From an uncultured Bacteroidales bacterium (lineage in GTDB: Bacteria > Bacteroidota > Bacteroidia > Bacteroidales > G3-4614), in contig CASFRS010000008.1 in the NCBI GenBank assembly GCA_949297125.1, forward strand, positions 62,001 through 126,000: DNA of 64,000 nucleotides, read 5' to 3'. The position numbers and the translations under genes are program-made. Below are positions 54,591-63,400 of the stretch, piece by piece; within the stretch, counting starts at the first letter, position 1, and each line of letters opens with the position of its first letter. The notes under the pieces are model-generated. The model was not told the origin of the DNA. It searched no databases and saw only the letters and a list, made by a program, of their open reading frames with translations.

Positions 54591-57305
54591 ATGAAAGTAA
54601 CTTTACTGTCAGCAATAGCTATGCTGATGGCCGTTTTCACGGCCGCGGCGCAGGAGCCGCAGAAGTTGCCGGCAACGGCAACCACCACTCTGGACGTTTA
54701 TGAAAACTATGCCGTAAGCAATGTAACGGACGGCAGCCTTTCTTCGTTTTTCTGGGGTATTGCTCCCGCGGAGGGCGATTACATACTCCTTACGCTCGAT
54801 GCAGTGTACAACATAGGCGAAATAAAGGTGTACTTCCGCGAAAAAGACCGTCCCGAGACGGCAAAAGTACAGATATCATCCGACAACGTGCAATGGACCG
54901 ACATCTCCACCGTCAACAGCTATACTATAGGCGATTCCGATATGGACTGGATGCACCTCAGCGACGGCGACAACCGTGAGGCGCGATACGTAAGGCTCCT
55001 GCTCTCCCCTTCCGCCGCCTGGCTTCAGGTAGCCGAAATAGAAGTTTACGGGTATATCTCCGAGAAGACCGACGCGCCCCGCTTCTCCCTTGACGACGGA
55101 ATCTCCGTAATACAGGGCTCCATAGAGGAACTCTCCATATATTCCGAAGAAGGGGCAACCATATACTACACCACCGACGGCACATGGCCCGACGAAAACA
55201 CATCGCAAAGCATTGTAAGCGGCGGTGTGTTGCGTCTTGAAACCACCGCTTCGTGGCATAGCGTAGAAGTGATAAAGGCCATATCGAAGCTGCCCGGGAA
55301 GGATGCGAGCGTTCTGTCAGTATTCACATATACCATAGCGGCCCCGTACTGTAATTCGTCGTTTCCTTCGGTAGGCAATGAAGGTGTCGATTACGTCGGG
55401 AAGATGCTTACGCTTACCGTAACCGGGGCGGAGGCCGAAGCCACGTGGACCAATCCGGTAGCCGACGATGCCCAGGTAAACGGGTACGAAGGGACGATAG
55501 AGAATGCCTTTACCGTACGCCCGGGGCGGACCGTTACGCTCGACATAACCAGCAAGGACACCAAATGGGGGGCCATAAGGGTATATGCCGACAAAAACGG
55601 GAACTACATGTTCGATTCCGATGAAAATATCCTGCGGGCAGGCGACCCGAACGGCGGAGGGGAGGGCCTTGCCGCAACATCGTGCAGCTTTACCGTCGAA
55701 CCCACCACGCTCGGCGGGACATATCTGGTAAGGGTGCTGTATGTGCCGAACGATATCGAAAACGGCCATGCCGACGAATACAACAGCGCCGATGCCTGCG
55801 GGACGTACCAGGAAGGCGGGTATTACGACTTTGCCTTCAGTGTCCTGACCGACGATAAGACCATAACCGCCGATGAGGCAGAACCGGGCGATGCCGCCTA
55901 TGCCGTCGTATCGGTGTTGCCCGAGGATGCGGCCTCCAGGCCTCCCGTATGGGACCTCGACGGGCATTCCGTTGCGTCCGAGGAACTTGTAATAGATGTA
56001 GCGGCCACGGGCGAAGCCCCCGAGATATATATCACGGGCGCAGGAAAAATATCGGCCAGGACAATAAAGGTGAACCGCCGCATAACCTCCGACGAGTGGA
56101 CGCTCATGGCGCTTCCGTTCGATGCGGACCTGTCATCGGTTACCGTAAACGGACAGATGGCGAGGTACGGCAGCAATATCCGCATAATGGAGTACGATGC
56201 GGCGAAACGCGCCCAGGGCAGCGTCGACGGTTATACCGTATCGGGGTGGACCGAAAAGACCGGCGGCACGATACCGGCCAACGAAGGGTTTGCCCTTGTG
56301 GTGAACCCTTCCAACGGGGCGGAGCAGGTAGTAACCTTCTCGGCTGCCGGCTTCCATATGGAAGCCGACGACAAGGTGGTAACATTTGAAGCCAACCCTT
56401 CGCAGGCCAACATGGTGGGCGGCAAGAGCGGCGATGCCGACTGGAACTTCAATGGCAACCCCATGTTGCAGTCCCATCCCAAGGAGGCAGGGTACACGCT
56501 GTATGTATTCGATGCAAAGACCAACACCTACGACGAGCTCTCGTCGGCCGACACCCATACCTATACCCCCTATTCCGCATACTTCCTGCAGTGCGATGCC
56601 GAAAGCGGCTTTATGGAGCTTACGTTCACGCACGGGGCCGGACCGTACCTGCTCGCTGCCGGACAGGCGACAAAAGGGTGTTTCCAGCTTGAGATAAACG
56701 GCGGGGAAGACTGCGTCCGCATAACGGAAAAAGAGGGGAGTTCCCCGGCATACCTCCGCAACGAAGACGCAATTTATTTCGCGCCCCTCTCCGGTAAAAT
56801 ATCGCAGCTTTGGCTTGTCGACGGCGAAGGCGTAGAAATAGCCTCATCCGTAGTCCCCGAGCCGTACCGCGAAATACCCCTTGCGTACAAGGCGGCAAAG
56901 GCAGGCACGCAGACGCTTGCCGTAACAAGCCTGATACCGGGGACGGCGGTAACCCTTGTCGACAACGAAACAGGCGCAGCCGTCCCCATGTACCAGGGGA
57001 GCGAATATACCTTTACAAGTCCGGCAGGGACCGACAACAGGCGTTTCACGCTCCTGACCGATATGGTGGACTTCTCCGGAATAGAAAACGGAACCGCTGA
57101 AACGGCCGGCATAAGAGCCGTAGTATCCGGCGGCAATATCAGGATATACGGAGTACCGGCAGGCGAGACAATAGAGGTATATACCGTAAACGGAGTATCG
57201 GTAAGCAGCGTAACGTCGACAGGCCCGGAAGAAGAAATACCCGTATCGGCATGCGGGGTGCTGCTTGTGAAGAGTTGCGGCAGGACGCTGAAAGTAATAA
57301 AGTAA
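54591..57305 (+). CDS. Secreted F5/8 type C, chitobiase-C and GEVED domain protein with T9SS-like tail
   Basis: A 904-residue surface protein without an identified catalytic domain. Order: signal peptide (1-21); F5/8 type C-like sugar-binding domain (about 25-150); chitobiase C-terminal/FN3-like module (155-245, ATIYYTTDGTWP); GEVED-like domain (255-415, GAIRVYADKNGNYMFDSDEN); a 230-residue beta domain (430-700) also present in the protein at 60423; and a C-terminal T9SS-type tail (840-904, GNIRIYGVPAGETIEVYTVNG to LKVIK). It probably acts as an adhesin or glycan-binding surface protein; the function is inferred from domains. A perfect terminator follows. Confidence 0.8.
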   Translation: MKVTLLSAIAMLMAVFTAAAQEPQKLPATATTTLDVYENYAVSNVTDGSLSSFFWGIAPAEGDYILLTLDAVYNIGEIKVYFREKDRPETAKVQISSDNVQWTDISTVNSYTIGDSDMDWMHLSDGDNREARYVRLLLSPSAAWLQVAEIEVYGYISEKTDAPRFSLDDGISVIQGSIEELSIYSEEGATIYYTTDGTWPDENTSQSIVSGGVLRLETTASWHSVEVIKAISKLPGKDASVLSVFTYTIAAPYCNSSFPSVGNEGVDYVGKMLTLTVTGAEAEATWTNPVADDAQVNGYEGTIENAFTVRPGRTVTLDITSKDTKWGAIRVYADKNGNYMFDSDENILRAGDPNGGGEGLAATSCSFTVEPTTLGGTYLVRVLYVPNDIENGHADEYNSADACGTYQEGGYYDFAFSVLTDDKTITADEAEPGDAAYAVVSVLPEDAASRPPVWDLDGHSVASEELVIDVAATGEAPEIYITGAGKISARTIKVNRRITSDEWTLMALPFDADLSSVTVNGQMARYGSNIRIMEYDAAKRAQGSVDGYTVSGWTEKTGGTIPANEGFALVVNPSNGAEQVVTFSAAGFHMEADDKVVTFEANPSQANMVGGKSGDADWNFNGNPMLQSHPKEAGYTLYVFDAKTNTYDELSSADTHTYTPYSAYFLQCDAESGFMELTFTHGAGPYLLAAGQATKGCFQLEINGGEDCVRITEKEGSSPAYLRNEDAIYFAPLSGKISQLWLVDGEGVEIASSVVPEPYREIPLAYKAAKAGTQTLAVTSLIPGTAVTLVDNETGAAVPMYQGSEYTFTSPAGTDNRRFTLLTDMVDFSGIENGTAETAGIRAVVSGGNIRIYGVPAGETIEVYTVNGVSVSSVTSTGPEEEIPVSACGVLLVKSCGRTLKVIK

Positions 57306-57334
57306 AAACGGAATACATATCCGGTACGTAATAC

Positions 57335-57375
57335 GCAAAATGAACTGCCCGCCCGGTGCGGGCAGTTCATTTTGC
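57335..57375 (+). terminator. Terminator of the F5/8-GEVED gene
   Basis: A perfect 18-bp stem (GCAAAATGAACTGCCCGC and its complement) with a 5-nt loop; T-run inside the 3' arm. Confidence 0.9.
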
Positions 57376-57459
57376 AATGCTGCGCAGTGCAGCCGTGTCG
57401 GACTGAATGCAGGGAGGCACGGGTTTGCAATGTATGGCAGGTTGGCCGTGGCGCAGCAG

Positions 57460-57490
57460 TTGGCCGGTAGGCCCGAAAAACGTATCTTTG
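57460..57490 (+). promoter_or_regulatory. Promoter of the amidohydrolase gene
   Basis: TTG (57460-57462), 20-bp spacer, TATCTTTG (57483-57490), the latter being the left arm of a perfect palindrome. Confidence 0.6.
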
Positions 57491-57509
57491 CCGTAGAACG
57501 GCAAAGATA
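57483..57509. repeat. 27-bp palindrome containing the promoter box; partial copy of the dispersed repeat
   Basis: TATCTTTGCCGT, loop AGA, then the exact complement of the arm. The first 20 bases are identical to the start of the 88-bp repeats at 40073 and 47452. Because of the symmetry a TATCTTTG box exists on both strands. Confidence 0.8.
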
Positions 57510-57535
57510 AGCTGCTCACAAAAAAAGCAACAGAG

Positions 57536-58816
57536 ATGACACCCGGGCAGTCCATACTGATAAAAAACGCCGACCATGACGGACGGAAAGTCGATATTTA
57601 CATAGAAGGCGACACCATAACCCGTATAACCCCGGCCGGCCACCACCGGCAAGCGGCTGTCGGGCCCCGTGCCGGCAGGGAAATAGATGCCTGCGGCATG
57701 AACGTATTCCCGCCCTTCTACAACATGCACACCCATGCCGCCATGACGCTGTTGCGCGGCTATGCCGACGACAAGCCCCTTAAGGAATGGCTGGAACGGT
57801 ACATCTGGCCGGTAGAGGCAACCTTTACCGGCAGCATCGTACAGGCAGGGGTAAAACTCGCGTGTCTCGAAATGATAAAAAGCGGGACGGTGTTCTTCAA
57901 CGACATGTACTGGCGGGTCCCGGACGCGCTCCCCGTAGTGCGTTCCATGGGGTTGCGCGCAGTAATGGGCGTAACATTCACCGATTTCCTCCCCGACGCC
58001 GAAAAAGAAAAAAACTTCCGGTTCATAGAAGAACATGCCGGCGGGCGCAACGCCGCCGTAACCCTCTCCGTTGCCCCCCATGCCGTATATACCGCCGGCG
58101 GGAAGCTGTTGCGGCGGTGTGCCGAAGTCGCCCGCCGCAGCAACACCATGCTGCACATACACGTAAGCGAAACGCGGGGCGAAGTGGAAGAGTGCATGAA
58201 GCGGCACGGATGCACGCCGGTGGCCTATCTCGACAGGATAGGGTTTCTGGGCGACGATGTAGTAGCCGCCCATGCCGTACATGTTACCGACGGCGATATC
58301 GCCATCCTCTCGCGGCGGGGAGTTACCGTAGCGCACTGTCCCGTCAGCAACCTGAAACTCTCCTCGGGCATGGCCCCCGTCCACAAGATGCTCGAAGCGG
58401 GGTGCCGCGTAGCCCTCGGGACGGACGGGTGCGCCTCCAACAACAACCTCGACATGCGCGAAGAGATGAAAACCGCCGCACTTCTGGCAAAGGCGGCCGG
58501 CGGGGCATGCACCCTGCCTGCAAACGCCGCGCTGGCAATGGCCACGCGGGCGGGGGCGGAGGCGGCCCGGACAGATGCCGGGGCAATAGAAGAAGGGCGC
58601 AAGGCCGACCTTATCCTTGTCCGCAACGACGTTCCCTCCATGACCCCCATGTACAGCCCCGTCAGCAACTGGGTATATTCGGCCGGCTCCTCCCTTGTCG
58701 ATACCGTGATATGCAACGGCCGTCTCCTCATGCAGGGGCGCAAGGTCGACGGCGAAGCCGATATACTGCTCGAGGCGCGCGATATAGCCACCCGTATCGC
58801 TAAAAACCGGAAATAA
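57536..58816 (+). CDS. Amidohydrolase, MtaD/SsnA-type (5-methylthioadenosine/S-adenosylhomocysteine deaminase-like)
   Basis: A 426-residue metal-dependent hydrolase of the amidohydrolase superfamily. Metal ligands visible: H65-T-H67 in FYNMHTHAAM, His near 206 in HIHVSET, His in AAHAVHV, and Asp near 297 in LGTDGCASNNNLDM. The Glu in HVSETRGEVEE and the DMREEMKTAALLAK segment fit the MtaD/TrzA group, which deaminates MTA, SAH or related adenosyl compounds. Deamination of SAH is a reasonable guess given the convergent adenosylhomocysteinase-like gene, whose 3' end it overlaps by 17 bp. Substrate is unproven. Confidence 0.88.
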   Translation: MTPGQSILIKNADHDGRKVDIYIEGDTITRITPAGHHRQAAVGPRAGREIDACGMNVFPPFYNMHTHAAMTLLRGYADDKPLKEWLERYIWPVEATFTGSIVQAGVKLACLEMIKSGTVFFNDMYWRVPDALPVVRSMGLRAVMGVTFTDFLPDAEKEKNFRFIEEHAGGRNAAVTLSVAPHAVYTAGGKLLRRCAEVARRSNTMLHIHVSETRGEVEECMKRHGCTPVAYLDRIGFLGDDVVAAHAVHVTDGDIAILSRRGVTVAHCPVSNLKLSSGMAPVHKMLEAGCRVALGTDGCASNNNLDMREEMKTAALLAKAAGGACTLPANAALAMATRAGAEAARTDAGAIEEGRKADLILVRNDVPSMTPMYSPVSNWVYSAGSSLVDTVICNGRLLMQGRKVDGEADILLEARDIATRIAKNRK

Positions 58817-59873
58817 TATCGAGGTCGTCCCCAATCAGCCCGTTACGGCGGGTAACCTCCAGAATCGCCTCCTCCGTCTCCTCCGGGGGCATTATAAAAC
58901 GGTACTCTGCGGGCAGGTGCCTCTCAAGCAGGTAGGCCGCACCGGCATTGTGCAGGGCCAGTGTAGCGTCGATATAGCGCAGTAACGTAGGCTCCTCCAG
59001 AATAAAGTTCAGCGTGCGCTTCCCGTTCAGGACCCGTTCGGGCGGAACTCCCGGGCCGAACTCGTCTTCTACCCCCATATTGGCAAGAAGCGCGCCGCAA
59101 CCGGTCAGGACCTCCGGCGGAATCCCTTTCAGGGCATCCCTTACCCCCGTAGCCGTAACGGCGGCAAAAGCCCCGTCGAGAACCCCCGCAACGGCGGCGG
59201 TATCCCTGAAATCCACAACCTCCTCGGCCACCATGCGCAGGCGTTCGTCCGCCTGCGCCGTATCAGTAACGGCAAAGCACCTTGCCCCCTCCTTGTGCGC
59301 ATAATAAAGGATGCCCGAACCCACCTTGCCGCACCCGAACACTACAATCTTCCTGCCCTTCCAGTTGCCGTACCCCAGGCGGCGCATCGCCCTGAAAAAG
59401 CTCTCGCCCGTACCCAGGCACGTCTCAATCCTTTTAATCCTCCCCCCGTCGGCAAAAAACACCGGGCGGTTGCTGTGGCGGTAGGCATCGGCGCCGCTTC
59501 GCGTAAGTTCCACGAACCCGATACGGGGCGACAGGAACGAGAACGCCCCCGCGCAGTCCGCCACAATGTCGAAAACCTCCTTTCCGCTGCACTCCCCGGC
59601 GTTGCATACGGCAATTCCGCACTCCCCCAGCAGCCGCACAACCGAAGCGTCGCAGGGCATGACCTGCGATATCCCCACCGTCAGTTCCGCCCCGGCATCC
59701 GCAAGGGCGCGGTATTTAAGCAGCGAGTTGCGGAAAACGGGAGTCGCATCCAGTATCCTTGCCCCGGCCAACGGTCTCGAATCTTTCCATAATCTCCACT
59801 GGGCGTCGAGGGCAGGGAACTCAGCCCTGGCGTATGCCCCTTCCAGTACCCTGTTTATCGGTTCAAAATCCAT
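58800..59873 (-). CDS. Degenerate adenosylhomocysteinase-like NAD-binding protein
   Basis: A 357-residue protein aligning with S-adenosylhomocysteine hydrolase (SAHH, about 430 residues) over its length: RPLAGARI near residue 33, GAEL at 61, FADGGRIKRIETCLGTGES at 140-158, the NAD-binding FGCGKVGSG (G180-x-G182-x-x-G185) and a C-terminal YRFIMPPEETEEAI. By hand alignment the catalytic His is Pro45, the Lys is Ile146, the Asp is Glu150 and the Asn is Thr151; Glu122 may be kept. It is therefore probably not a classical SAHH. The start at 59873 was chosen over 59987, whose first 38 residues look non-coding. Convergent with the amidohydrolase. Confidence 0.75.
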   Translation of the reverse strand: MDFEPINRVLEGAYARAEFPALDAQWRLWKDSRPLAGARILDATPVFRNSLLKYRALADAGAELTVGISQVMPCDASVVRLLGECGIAVCNAGECSGKEVFDIVADCAGAFSFLSPRIGFVELTRSGADAYRHSNRPVFFADGGRIKRIETCLGTGESFFRAMRRLGYGNWKGRKIVVFGCGKVGSGILYYAHKEGARCFAVTDTAQADERLRMVAEEVVDFRDTAAVAGVLDGAFAAVTATGVRDALKGIPPEVLTGCGALLANMGVEDEFGPGVPPERVLNGKRTLNFILEEPTLLRYIDATLALHNAGAAYLLERHLPAEYRFIMPPEETEEAILEVTRRNGLIGDDLDIISGF

Positions 59874-60092
59874 AACATGCAAACTCTTGAAAACACACCG
59901 CCGCCCCCCCCAGCCCGAAGTTGCGGCATCCGGCGGTTTGCGGCCACCCCGGCAAACACCGCCGGATGCGTAAAAATAACGCGGCAAAACGATAAAAGCA
60001 AATCCGTCAGATTGAGCAGCGAACCGCGGCTATTAGAGAAAACCGCGAACGGATTGCGCAGGCTTGAAGTACGGAACTTGGATGAGGTCTTT

Positions 60093-60119
60093 CAGTGTGT
60101 TTCTCTTTATAAGAGACGC
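60093..60119 (+). repeat. Left inverted repeat of the invertible segment
   Basis: 27 bp that match the reverse complement of 60273-60299 with one mismatch (position 60101). The core contains the inner dyad TCTCT-TTATA-AGAGA. Confidence 0.9.
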
Positions 60120-60272
60120 ACAGTGTGTGCAGCATCTTGTATATCAAGTCTTTATGTGGCATATATAACGGTTTTTGCCAATCTGTGGGCGATTTTTGTT
60201 CGTTACCAGACATCTTCATTTTTATTAAATTCCTAATTATCGGAAATTTTGCTTACATTTGCAGTCGTAAAA

Positions 60273-60299
60273 GCGTCTCTTATAAAGAGAGACACACTG
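60273..60299 (-). repeat. Right inverted repeat of the invertible segment
   Basis: Contains the 17-bp palindrome GTCTCTTATAAAGAGAC (60276-60292), typical of a site-specific recombinase core. Pairs with 60093-60119. Confidence 0.9.
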
Positions 60300-60422
60300 T
60301 TTTGTTGTTGACCATCGACCTTGGCACCTGCCTAAGCCAGTACTGTATAGAGGTAACTGTTTATGAAAAATCTTGACAAATTAAATACAAACTACTCTAT
60401 AAGAATAAAAGAATCTAAAAGT

Positions 60423-63400
60423 ATGAAAAAATTATTACTGACAACGCTTATGCTGGTATCGGCAATATGTGCCGGTACGGTATACGCACAGACGCCCACC
60501 AATCAGTCGGCCACGGCCAACCCCGAGGTGAGTACCGCCACCGAGTACAAATGGTACACGATGGAGTCGACCAATGATGGCGACAATGAGCGGAAGCACC
60601 TTTTCCTCCTGTACGAATCGTCCAACGAAACGCCGTTGCATACGGTTCTGCTTGGCGATGGCGTGGCAGACGGGGTCAACCTTACAAACGGCGGGGAGAG
60701 CATACCCGAAAAGTATTTGTGGCGGCTCGACGATGCCGGCAGCGGCAATGTCTTCCTGGTGAACAAGGCCAGCGGGCTTCGCATATCGGTCCCCTCAAGC
60801 GCAACCAACACCAACAGCACCAAGCTTGAAATGTCCACTGTCGGTGCGGTATGGAGCAAGGAGATTCCTTCGGGCAATGCCGCCAACCAGGTTACTTTCG
60901 ACTATACGGGATATAAAGATGAAAATAATACCCACCAGCCGGCATATCTCAATGCCATGCTCGCTTCGGAAGGTTACGGCGTAACAATCTGGCAAGCCGG
61001 CCAGAACCAGTCGTCAGGGTGGTACTTCTACCCGGCCTATACCGAGACTGTGGAAGCTACATACTACTGTGCGCCCAACATGAAGGTAAACAGTACAAAA
61101 GGACATCAGGAAAGGCATGTAACGGCAATCACGGTTACCGGCGGTACGGCCGATTTCAGCGGAAACGGCTATTCGTCGGCTACCGACCGCCCTGTGTACG
61201 AAGCGCACCTCGACCAGGTGATAGTCTGCCGCCCCGGCGACGTGTTGACCCCTGTCATTGCGCATAATCCCGAAGACTGGGTACATAAATACGTCTATGT
61301 CGACTGGGATGACAACAAGGTGTTCGATGTCGTTACAGGAACTCCCGGCCAGAAAAACTGGGGCGAGCTGGTCTCCTACACGTATATAGAAACTTCCTCC
61401 GGTAGCGGCAACGGATATAATTCCGAAGGGACAAGCGTCGATTCGCAGGCCCAAAACGCCAAACTGGGCAGTTTTACCGTTCCGGACACTATCGCATCGG
61501 GCGACTACCGCATCCGTTTCAAAGTAGACTGGAACAGTACGGACCCGTGCGGAAACATGTCGTCGGACAACCATATAGCCGATAACGGCGGAACGGTGAT
61601 AGACCTTACGCTCAGGGTCGACAACAGGGCCAAGGCCCCCGAGTTCAGCCCTGCATCGGGTACCGGACTCACGCTGGGTGCCCAGCAGCAGATAACGATA
61701 ACGTCGGATGCCGGTGCAACCATATACTATACCACCGACGGGTCTGACCCCGTGCCCGGTACCTCTTCCTCCATACAGAGCGGGGAGACGGTTCCCGTAA
61801 CCGCCGACAGCTACTCCGACGTCATAACCGTAAAAGCCGTTGCCCAGACAGACGGAAAGGACCTCAGCGACGTTGCCTCGGCAACATATACTGTCATCTA
61901 CCCGTATTGCGTACTGGAAGGCCAGACGCAGAACCGCAGCGACAACCGCTATGTTACCGATATCAGGGTCTCCTATGCCAGCGGAACGGAATTCTTCCGA
62001 GGAAGCGGGTATTCGCAGGAGCAGAACCGCCCCATATATGAAAAGCACCTCGACCAGGTGATAGTATGCCGTCAGGGGGATCTCCTCAAGCCGGTAATCG
62101 GTTATGAAGGCCACCATATGCACAAATATGTATATGTCGACTGGGATAAGGACGGGGTGTTCGAGGTCGCTAACGGAACCGCCGGCCAGAAGAACTGGGG
62201 CGAACTGGTCTCCTATTCGTATATCGACGGCAAGGGCAGCGACGGTTCGGATTCTAATAAGGATAATATTGATGAACCATTGGGAAGTTTTGAAATCCCG
62301 ACCGACATGGAGGCCGGCGACTATATAATCCGCTTTAAGATTGCTTGGGATGATACCGACCCCTGCGGGAACGATGCGATTGCCACTGACGGCGGTGCGG
62401 TGATAGACCTTACGCTGAGAGTGGGGAACAGGACAGCCGCCCCGGTGTTCGACCCGGCGTCGGGCACGGTCTTCCCCATCGGCGAGTACGCGACCGTTAC
62501 CGTAAAATCGGCCGATGTGGATGCGGTAATCTATTATACCACCGACGGTTCGGAGCCTTCAACCTCTTCCGCGCAGATAGCCAACGGCGGGGAGATATAC
62601 CTGCGCACCGACAACTGGACAAATAACTATACCGTAAAGGCGGTAGCCAAGGTCGACGGCAAGGACCTCTCCAGCGTTTCCACGGCAACATATACCGTAG
62701 ATAGCCCTTACGACGACATTTGCAAGCCGGAGGTGGATGAAAATAACGGAAATAAACGTGTAATGACGAAAGCCGAAATACAGAACGGGAGCGGGATTCT
62801 GAGCGTACACACGGTGTTCTCTCCCTCTGTTCTCCAAAAACAAGATCAGGCATATAGCAATATAACCGATGTAGTGGTAGTAGAGCCGGGTGCAAAGTTC
62901 AACTTTAGTGTTACTTATTCCACTCAAGTAGGTTGGGGTAACCTTGTAGTCTACCAGATGAAATCATCCGACGATTACTCAGTTATCTACGGACCGTATG
63001 ACGGAGCGTGGAAACAAGGTATTTCTCCAAATAACCTTTTTGCCAGTGTATATAGCAAAAACGACGGTGCCTCTGTCGACCAAACCAATGGCATCATTAC
63101 ATTCCCCATAACCATACCTGCCGATTCCAAAACGGGCGACATTGTGGTGCTGAGGTTCCTTATACCCGGAGCCGACACGGTCGATACCCCTTGTCCTCAA
63201 GGGTTGGGTGAGTGCAATTATTGCGACTTTATCTTCTGCGTCTATTCCATCCCCGAAGACAAGAACGTAACGGTCGATACCGAGGAAGACGATGATGTCG
63301 TGTATGCAACGGTAACCGTGGGCAAGGAAGAAAACGCGCAGGAAGAGCCGGTTTGGGAGGTTGGCGCGCATCAGACAGCGGCCGACAGCCTGGTTATCAA

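Larger units (their letters stand above)
60093..60299. promoter_or_regulatory. Predicted phase-variable invertible promoter segment
   Basis: 207 bp bounded by 27-bp inverted repeats. Inside, close to the right repeat, is TACATTTG (60254-60261), an exact TAnnTTTG -7 box pointing right toward the surface protein at 60423. The predicted start is just inside the right repeat and the leader is about 155 nt. No clear -33 element is present, and no equivalent box points left. This matches the layout of DNA-inversion promoters known for Bacteroides capsule and surface loci. No recombinase gene lies in the window. Confidence 0.7.
59874..60422. other. Intergenic region with the invertible element
   Basis: Contains the inverted-repeat-bounded segment 60093-60299 and an AT-rich leader to 60422. 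No open frame with recognisable product. No consensus promoter on the minus strand for the gene at 59873 was found in the present orientation. Confidence 0.7.
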
